A model generated the notes under the pieces. That model saw only the letters and a program-made list of their open reading frames with translations. It searched no databases and was not told the DNA's origin. The translations under genes and the position numbers were made by a program. Positions 1-4,219 of a stretch of 8,565 nt of DNA are shown here, one piece after another. Origin of the DNA: Candidatus Cloacimonadota bacterium (GTDB taxonomy: Bacteria > Cloacimonadota > Cloacimonadia > Cloacimonadales > TCS61); the NCBI GenBank assembly GCA_030592835.1, contig JAUVIJ010000075.1:1-8565 (forward strand). Direction: 5' to 3'. The first letter of the stretch is position 1; the number at the start of each line of letters is the position of its first letter.

Positions 1-1
1 A

Positions 2-460
2 AATCATGAAGAAGCTATTAAATGGTATCAGGAAGCAGCCGAAATCAATCCTGATAACCCTGATAATTTCTTCAATCTTGCCATTGTTAACAATAATATT
101 GACGATTATGCGAATGCCTTGATTGCTATGGAACGAGTACTCGAACTCGAACCCGACAACTTGACTGCATTATTATCAGCCAGCGATTATGCTACAAAAC
201 TCGAAGACAGTGATCGAGCTATGGAATTCCTTAAAAAAGCCCATGAAATTGACCCGGAGAACTTAGACGTAATCATTACTATAACTTATCGTCTTTTCAC
301 GATGGAAAAATACGATGAACTAATAGATTATGCTGAAAAATGGTATGAAATTGACAATTCTTCCAAAGATGCAGCTCAGTTCGTTTACCAAGCCTCCAAA
401 AAAATCGGGAATAAAGAATTAGAAAAGAAGTATGAAACGATATTAAGGGATATGAACTGA
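2..460 (+). CDS. TPR-repeat protein, C-terminal part (5' end outside window)
   Basis: The frame is open from the left edge to a TGA at 458-460, giving the last 152 residues of a longer protein. The sequence is built of helical pairs with TPR spacing. Repeated segments such as AIKWYQEAAEINPDN, ALIAMERVLELEPDN and AMEFLKKAHEIDPEN recur about every 34 residues, each with the Ala/Leu pattern and the terminal Pro-Asp/Glu-Asn typical of TPR helix B. A fourth, weaker unit (about residues 108-122, ELIDYAEKWYEIDN) and a capping helix finish the protein. TPR arrays are protein-protein interaction scaffolds; the partner and location cannot be judged because the N-terminus, with any signal peptide, is missing. 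The stop lies 10 bases before the tRNA-Leu. TTG at 119 is an internal codon and not the start, since the repeats continue upstream of it. Confidence 0.9.
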   Translation, partial: NHEEAIKWYQEAAEINPDNPDNFFNLAIVNNNIDDYANALIAMERVLELEPDNLTALLSASDYATKLEDSDRAMEFLKKAHEIDPENLDVIITITYRLFTMEKYDELIDYAEKWYEIDNSSKDAAQFVYQASKKIGNKELEKKYETILRDMN

Positions 461-469
461 TCCCGTAAT

Positions 470-558
<89 letters not shown>

Positions 559-574
559 TTATTTTATAAAAAAT

Positions 575-580
575 CAGGAG
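575..580 (+). promoter_or_regulatory. Ribosome binding site that fixes the tig start
   Basis: CAGGAG at 575-580 lies 5 bases before the GTG at 586. It decides the tig start: the open frame extends upstream to another GTG at 514, but that lies inside the tRNA-Leu and would add 24 residues encoded by tRNA sequence. The same CAGGAG-ATT sequence precedes clpP. Confidence 0.8.
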
Positions 581-585
581 ATTTT

Positions 586-1887
586 GTGAATATAGAAATA
601 AAAGAGATCAGCCAGTGTGTTCGTGAAATGAAACTCGTGATCACAGCAGATGAAGCATTAAAAGATTATAATTCTATTCTGAATTCATTCAAAAAATACG
701 CCTCTATACCAGGATTCAGAAAAGGTAAAGCACCTTCAGCTATGATCGAAAGAAATTACGGGCCCAGTGTTAAGGAAGAATATTTCAATCAGAAATTAGA
801 TGGCTACTATAAATCCGCCCTCAAGGAAAAAAACCTGAAACCTGTCAACCAGGCTGAGGCTATCAGCGTCGACTGGGATAAAGGGAAAGACTTTATTGCT
901 GTTTTCAAGTTTGAAACCATGCCGGAAATAAAGATCGAAAACTATAAGAATCTAGAAATCCCCTATGAAAAGACCCTGTTTAAAAAGGAAATGATAAATG
1001 CCACTCTTGAGGATTTTCGATATAAAATGGGAAGTGAAGAAGTCATCGAGGGTCCTGTAGAAAAGAACGACAATTTGAAACTGACCATCACAATTCCTTC
1101 CGGAACAGAGAATAAGACCATATCGAGAGAGTTAATCCAAGGCAAAAATCAGTACTCTCAAAGCTTCAACAAAAAACTCGTAGGTCTTAATAGTGGAGAA
1201 ATTATAAAATCAAAACTGTTCACAAATTCTCAGGAGATAGATGATAAAGACATTGATGCCAATCTTCGCGATCAGGAATTTGAGATTAAAGTTGAAGAGA
1301 TCAGGAGAATTAAACTTCCTGAACTTGATGACGATTTTGCTAAAGACATTGAGTTTGAATCAATGGAAAAGTTGAAGGATAAAATCCAATCCGACATTGA
1401 GATCAAGATCGATAGAGAAAACAAAGATCGTCTGAAAACTGCTATTATCAGTAAAATAATCGAGGTCAATCCTTTTGATATACCTGCTTCGATCATCAGA
1501 CAGTATGCTGAGAATATGGCAAAATCATCTGCTGAAACTTATAAAATGGATATTGATAAACTGGTACCAATTTATCTGCAGATCGCTGAATATAATCTGA
1601 AAACACATTATGTTATCGAAGATTTAATCAAGAAAGAAGAGATCAAAATATCAGAAACAGAAAAAGAAGAGTTGATAAAAGAAGCTGCCCAAAATATGGA
1701 CATCGATCTTGCCAAATATAAAAAACTATATAAAAAGCAGATAGAAAGCGATGATTTTGACTTTGCAGCTTCCGAAAAAAAGCTGATCGAATTCCTGGAA
1801 AAAAACTCCAAATTTGTTCCTTATCCCGATAAAAAAGAACAGGAAAAACAGGATCTCGAATCGAAAAAGCAGGAAAAGACAGATTAG
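586..1887 (+). CDS. tig: Trigger factor, ribosome-associated chaperone
   Basis: Trigger factor binds ribosomal protein L23 at the exit tunnel and shields nascent chains in the cytoplasm. The 433-residue product matches the family's usual length. The N-terminal ribosome-binding domain carries the signature PGFRKGKAP at residues 42-50, with Phe44-Arg45-Lys46 at the same positions as in the E. coli protein. The central segment (about 150-240) sits where the FKBP-type PPIase domain belongs but is divergent: the family's usual G-S-G-x-F-I-P-G-F-E region reads IQGKNQYSQSFNKKLVGL. Prolyl isomerase activity is therefore doubtful, although the fold is probably kept. The linker LPELDDDFAKD (244-254) is typical and leads into the helical C-terminal chaperone arms. 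The last 20 or so residues form a charged Lys/Glu/Gln tail. The start is GTG, chosen from the CAGGAG site 5 bases upstream. clpP follows after 95 bases, a common gene order. Confidence 0.95.
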   Translation: MNIEIKEISQCVREMKLVITADEALKDYNSILNSFKKYASIPGFRKGKAPSAMIERNYGPSVKEEYFNQKLDGYYKSALKEKNLKPVNQAEAISVDWDKGKDFIAVFKFETMPEIKIENYKNLEIPYEKTLFKKEMINATLEDFRYKMGSEEVIEGPVEKNDNLKLTITIPSGTENKTISRELIQGKNQYSQSFNKKLVGLNSGEIIKSKLFTNSQEIDDKDIDANLRDQEFEIKVEEIRRIKLPELDDDFAKDIEFESMEKLKDKIQSDIEIKIDRENKDRLKTAIISKIIEVNPFDIPASIIRQYAENMAKSSAETYKMDIDKLVPIYLQIAEYNLKTHYVIEDLIKKEEIKISETEKEELIKEAAQNMDIDLAKYKKLYKKQIESDDFDFAASEKKLIEFLEKNSKFVPYPDKKEQEKQDLESKKQEKTD

Positions 1888-1914
1888 CAATATCTATATA
1901 ACCAAAAAAGAAAC

Positions 1915-1943
1915 TTGCGAAATTTCTTGCAAATATGTAAAAT
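1915..1943 (+). promoter_or_regulatory. Candidate sigma70-type promoter for clpP-clpX with an overlapping dyad
   Basis: A -35-like TTGCGA (1915-1920; 4 of 6 consensus bases) is separated by exactly 17 bases from a -10-like TAAAAT (1938-1943; 5 of 6). This predicts a transcript start near 1950 and a leader of about 33 bases before the clpP ATG. An 18-base imperfect inverted repeat (1915-1932, TTGC outer arms against GCAA) covers the -35 and part of the spacer and could be an operator. No CIRCE or CtsR-type heat-shock element was seen. The A+T-rich context makes chance matches likely, hence the modest confidence. Confidence 0.4.
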
Positions 1944-1982
1944 GCCATTAGAATATAGCAAAAGATAAATCAGGAGATTCCA

Positions 1983-2585
1983 ATGCCGTATGTACCGATT
2001 GTAGTAGAGCAGAGTGGTAGAGTTGAAAGAGCTTATGATATTTATTCAAGATTGCTTAAAGACCGTATTATTATCCTGGGATCGCCAATTGATGATAATG
2101 TTGCTAATCTTATCATAGCACAACTTTTACATCTGGAAGCAGAGGAAGCAAAAAAAGATATTAATATGTATGTAAACAGTCCCGGAGGTTCTGTTTCCGC
2201 GGGATTAGCTATTTTCGATACGATCAGGTATATCAAACCCGATGTCAGCACAATTTGTATTGGACAGGCTTCCAGCATGGGAGCACTTCTGCTGGCAGCA
2301 GGCACAAAGGGTAAAAGATTTGCATTACCCCATTGCAGGATAATGATCCATCAACCTCTCGGTGGAGTTCAAGGTCAAGCTTCCGATATTGAGATCCAGA
2401 CCCAGGAGATTATGACCCTCAAAAAAACACTGAACAAAATCATGCAAGAACTGACTGGGCAACCTCTAGCAAAGATTATCAAAGATACTGATAGAAACTT
2501 TTTTATGAGTTCTAAAGATGCAAAGATTTATGGTCTGATAGATGCAGTGATCACGAGTAGTAAAACCGGAGAGAAAGATGGATAA
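1983..2585 (+). CDS. clpP: ATP-dependent Clp protease proteolytic subunit with Asn at the catalytic Asp position
   Basis: ClpP is the barrel-forming serine peptidase that degrades proteins unfolded by ClpX or ClpA/C. The 200-residue product aligns without gaps to Staphylococcus/Bacillus ClpP through the triad region. It has the start SGRVERAYDIYSRLLKDRI, the glycine-rich loop NSPGGS (65-70), the nucleophile Ser98 in GQASSMGA, and His123 in MIHQPLGG. The third triad position, Asp172 in classical ClpP (DTDRD), is Asn here: DTDRNFF, codon AAC. Asp170 and Arg171, which take part in ring-ring contacts in relatives, are kept. There is no long propeptide. CAGGAG (1971-1976) lies 6 bases before the ATG. 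The gene overlaps clpX by 8 bases, which indicates translational coupling and ClpX as its partner. A Ser-His-Asn triad is, as I recall, known in Listeria ClpP1, so reduced or conditional activity is possible rather than a dead enzyme. Confidence 0.96.
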   Translation: MPYVPIVVEQSGRVERAYDIYSRLLKDRIIILGSPIDDNVANLIIAQLLHLEAEEAKKDINMYVNSPGGSVSAGLAIFDTIRYIKPDVSTICIGQASSMGALLLAAGTKGKRFALPHCRIMIHQPLGGVQGQASDIEIQTQEIMTLKKTLNKIMQELTGQPLAKIIKDTDRNFFMSSKDAKIYGLIDAVITSSKTGEKDG

Positions 2586-3813
2586 GTTATTGCATCAATG
2601 TTCCTTTTGTGGTAGAAGTGAAAACGAAACCAAATATATGATTAAAGGCATCAACGGAAATATTTGTGATGAATGTATTGCCATGTGTTCAACTATCATG
2701 GAGGTAGACCATCAAAAAGAAGAGCTTTCTAATTTTGTTCTACCAAAACCGAGTGAGATTCATCAGCTATTAAACCAGTATGTAATCGGACAGGAAAGAG
2801 CCAAACAGATTATCTCAGTAGCAGTATACAATCATTATAAACGGATTTTTAAACAGCATAAAGAAGATGATATCGAAATTGAGAAAAGTAATATTCTTTT
2901 ACTGGGACCAACCGGTTCCGGAAAGACCTTGATTGCACAAACCCTGGCAAAAATACTGAAAGTCCCATTCGCAATTGCCGATGCTACAACTCTGACAGAA
3001 GCTGGCTATGTGGGTGAAGATGTTGAAAATATCCTGGTAAGATTACTACAGAATGCTGATTATGATATTGAAAAAGCCGAAAAAGGGATCATCTACATAG
3101 ACGAACTGGATAAAATAGCCCGCAAATCGGAGACTCCTTCAATTACCCGTGATGTTTCCGGTGAAGGTGTTCAGCAAGCTCTTCTCAAGATCCTGGAAGG
3201 AGCCAAGGTCAATGTTCCGCCCAAGGGCGGCAGGAAACATCCCCATCAGGAATTTATCGAGATCGATACAAAGAATATCCTCTTTATCGCCGGAGGGGCT
3301 TTCTTCGGATTGGAAAAGATTATCAAGAACAGATTAAAGAAAAAGACTATCGGTTTCGATGCTGTTCTTAATACCGAAGAAATCTCGAACGAGGATATCT
3401 TTTCCAGAACTATTCCTGACGACCTGATGAAATACGGACAAATTCCTGAACTTGTCGGCAGGATTCCCGTCCTTGCTTCTCTGCATGAACTCGATGAAGA
3501 AGCATTAGTCCAGATCCTGACCAAACCTAAAAATGCTATCTGTAAACAATATAAGAAACTGTTTGAGATCGAAGGGATAAAACTGGAATTTGCAGAAAAT
3601 TCTCTAAAAGAAATCGCCCGAATAGCGATCAAACAGAAAATAGGAGCCCGTGGTTTACGGGCGATCATGGAAAGATTCATGATAGATATCATGTACGATA
3701 TCCCCGATATGCCAAATGTGAAAGAATGCCTGATCTCCAAAGATGTGGTTTTAGGTAAAACCGATCCGATCCTGGCATACGAATCCCAAAAAAAGAATGT
3801 CAGTGCCATATAA
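2578..3813 (+). CDS. clpX: ATP-dependent Clp protease ATP-binding subunit ClpX
   Basis: ClpX is the hexameric AAA+ unfoldase that recognises tagged substrates and threads them into ClpP. The 411-residue protein has the usual length. The N-terminal zinc-binding domain has C8-x2-C11 and C30-x2-C33. The ATPase domain shows Walker A GPTGSGKT (110-117), the pore-1 loop GYVG (143-146), Walker B with Asp175-Glu176 in IIYIDELDK, and the RKH pore loop GGRKHP (217-222). The ClpP-docking IGF tripeptide is at 258-260, and the sensor-2 motif GARGLRAI at 356-363. Every functional motif checked is intact, so it should be an active unfoldase able to dock on ClpP. The ATG lies inside the last codons of clpP (8-base overlap), with GGAGAG (2568-2573) as its ribosome binding site. 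Transcription probably ends in the following 400-base region, although no strong terminator is visible. Confidence 0.97.
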   Translation: MDKLLHQCSFCGRSENETKYMIKGINGNICDECIAMCSTIMEVDHQKEELSNFVLPKPSEIHQLLNQYVIGQERAKQIISVAVYNHYKRIFKQHKEDDIEIEKSNILLLGPTGSGKTLIAQTLAKILKVPFAIADATTLTEAGYVGEDVENILVRLLQNADYDIEKAEKGIIYIDELDKIARKSETPSITRDVSGEGVQQALLKILEGAKVNVPPKGGRKHPHQEFIEIDTKNILFIAGGAFFGLEKIIKNRLKKKTIGFDAVLNTEEISNEDIFSRTIPDDLMKYGQIPELVGRIPVLASLHELDEEALVQILTKPKNAICKQYKKLFEIEGIKLEFAENSLKEIARIAIKQKIGARGLRAIMERFMIDIMYDIPDMPNVKECLISKDVVLGKTDPILAYESQKKNVSAI

Positions 3814-3844
3814 GTAATGAAAAGGTAATTACTCGATTATTTCT

Positions 3845-3867
3845 TTAGATAACAGCACCTTATCTAA
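3845..3867. repeat. Perfect 8-bp inverted repeat just after clpX, possible weak terminator
   Basis: TTAGATAA (3845-3852), loop CAGCACC, then TTATCTAA (3860-3867), beginning 32 bases after the clpX stop. The stem is A+T-rich and not followed directly by a T-run (ATTTTTC appears only about 25 bases later). An efficient intrinsic terminator is therefore doubtful, but the position after clpX fits a transcript end. Confidence 0.45.
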
Positions 3868-4009
3868 CCATTTCACGAAATTTGCGAAATCTATTTTTCA
3901 TCCCGTTTGATACATAACCTATGGAGTTTAAGAATTTCTCTGTAATAGTTTTCGCATTGTCTATTTCTAAGTTTGGATTGAAGACCTCAACATTGTTTAA
4001 GCTTGAAAC
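3860..4009 (-). pseudogene. Possible remnant of a minus-strand gene (C-terminal fragment)
   Basis: Read on the minus strand, 4009 to 3860 is open for 49 codons to a TAA. It encodes a peptide with protein-like composition: it begins VSSLNNVEVFNPNLEID and ends with the basic stretch KNRFRKFREMVR. No usable start codon precedes it in frame. A different minus-strand frame opens with ATG at 4071 and stops at 3997, overlapping the first, so a single frameshift would join them into an ORF of about 70 codons. I do not recognise the family. It may be a decayed gene or chance. Against it are the lack of a ribosome binding site and the short length. Confidence 0.25.
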
Positions 4010-4018
4010 TTAAAACAA
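3993..4018. repeat. Inverted repeat with one bulge
   Basis: TTGTTTAAG (3993-4001) pairs with CTTAAAACAA (4009-4018) apart from one extra A, around a 7-base loop. It is the second of the dyads between clpX and the DUF2723 gene. There is no T-run after it, and no function can be assigned. Confidence 0.4.
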
Positions 4019-4043
4019 TATTCCATAGATACACTAACCTTAT

Positions 4044-4066
4044 GGTTCAATTTATAAAATTGAACC
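4044..4066. repeat. Perfect 10-bp inverted repeat (3-base centre), possible operator or RNA hairpin
   Basis: GGTTCAATTT (4044-4053), centre ATA, then AAATTGAACC (4057-4066), with no mismatch. A three-base centre is tight for an RNA hairpin but suits a protein-binding dyad. The first arm's GGTT could also pair with AACC at 4036-4039. The site lies about 154 bases before the start of the DUF2723 gene. Confidence 0.55.
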
Positions 4067-4098
4067 AGCATTACTTTTTATCACTTTTTTTTAATTTT

Positions 4099-4156
4099 CT
4101 ACTGAATGAAAACCTAATTCAAAAGTTTAACCTCAGTAGTTTTCGAAGGTTTTTTT
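4099..4156 (+). promoter_or_regulatory. Overlapping stems ending in a T-run, terminator- or attenuator-like
   Basis: CTACTGA (4099-4105) can pair with TCAGTAG (4133-4139). AACCT (4129-4133) can pair with AGGTT (4147-4151), which is followed by further Ts to 4156. The two pairings share position 4133 and tend to exclude each other, as in an attenuator. Both stems are short and in A+T-rich sequence, so this is a weak call. Confidence 0.25.
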
Positions 4157-4193
4157 ATTACTTGACGACATTTCCCAATCAAAACAAATTTCC

Positions 4194-4212
4194 TATAATT
4201 TTGATAGAGGAG
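4194..4212 (+). promoter_or_regulatory. TATAAT box and strong ribosome binding site before the DUF2723 gene
   Basis: AGAGGAG (4206-4212) lies 7 bases before the ATG at 4220 and is the strongest ribosome binding site in the window, which makes that start secure. A perfect TATAAT (4194-4199) sits directly upstream. As a -10 box it would start transcription at about the first base of the ribosome binding site and has only a poor -35 (TTTCCC, 4171-4176), so it may be chance. Confidence 0.5.
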
Positions 4213-4219
4213 AATTGCA

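Larger units (their letters stand above)
3814..4219. other. 406-base intergenic region without a confident gene; several inverted repeats
   Basis: This is the only long gap in the window. It is very A+T-rich and holds at least four inverted repeats: 3845-3867, 3993-4018, 4044-4066 and 4099-4139. A weak stem followed by a T-run lies at 4129-4156. There is also a 49-codon minus-strand open stretch (4009-3860) and, close to the next gene, a TTGACG (4162-4167) and a TATAAT (4194-4199). The last two are 26 bases apart, too far to form one standard promoter. A + strand frame at 4003-4230 starts with TTG, has no ribosome binding site and is dominated by Phe/Asn/Leu from A/T runs, so it is not called. 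The region probably contains the end of the clp transcript and the start of the DUF2723-uvrA transcript. Confidence 0.7.

Noticed and set aside
1272..1948. Minus-strand frames opposite tig
   Set aside because: Their Ser/Phe/Leu-rich composition is the expected shadow of Lys/Glu/Asp-rich coding on the other strand.
3246..3809. 187-codon minus-strand frame opposite clpX
   Set aside because: It is an antisense shadow of a strongly conserved gene with no start context or recognisable motif.
3813..3833. AGTAAT/ATTACT stem as the clpX terminator
   Set aside because: There are only six A+T-rich pairs with a nine-base loop and no T-run directly after it.
4162..4199. TTGACG and TATAAT as one promoter
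   Set aside because: The spacer is 26 bases, far from the usual 16-18, so they are unlikely to act together.
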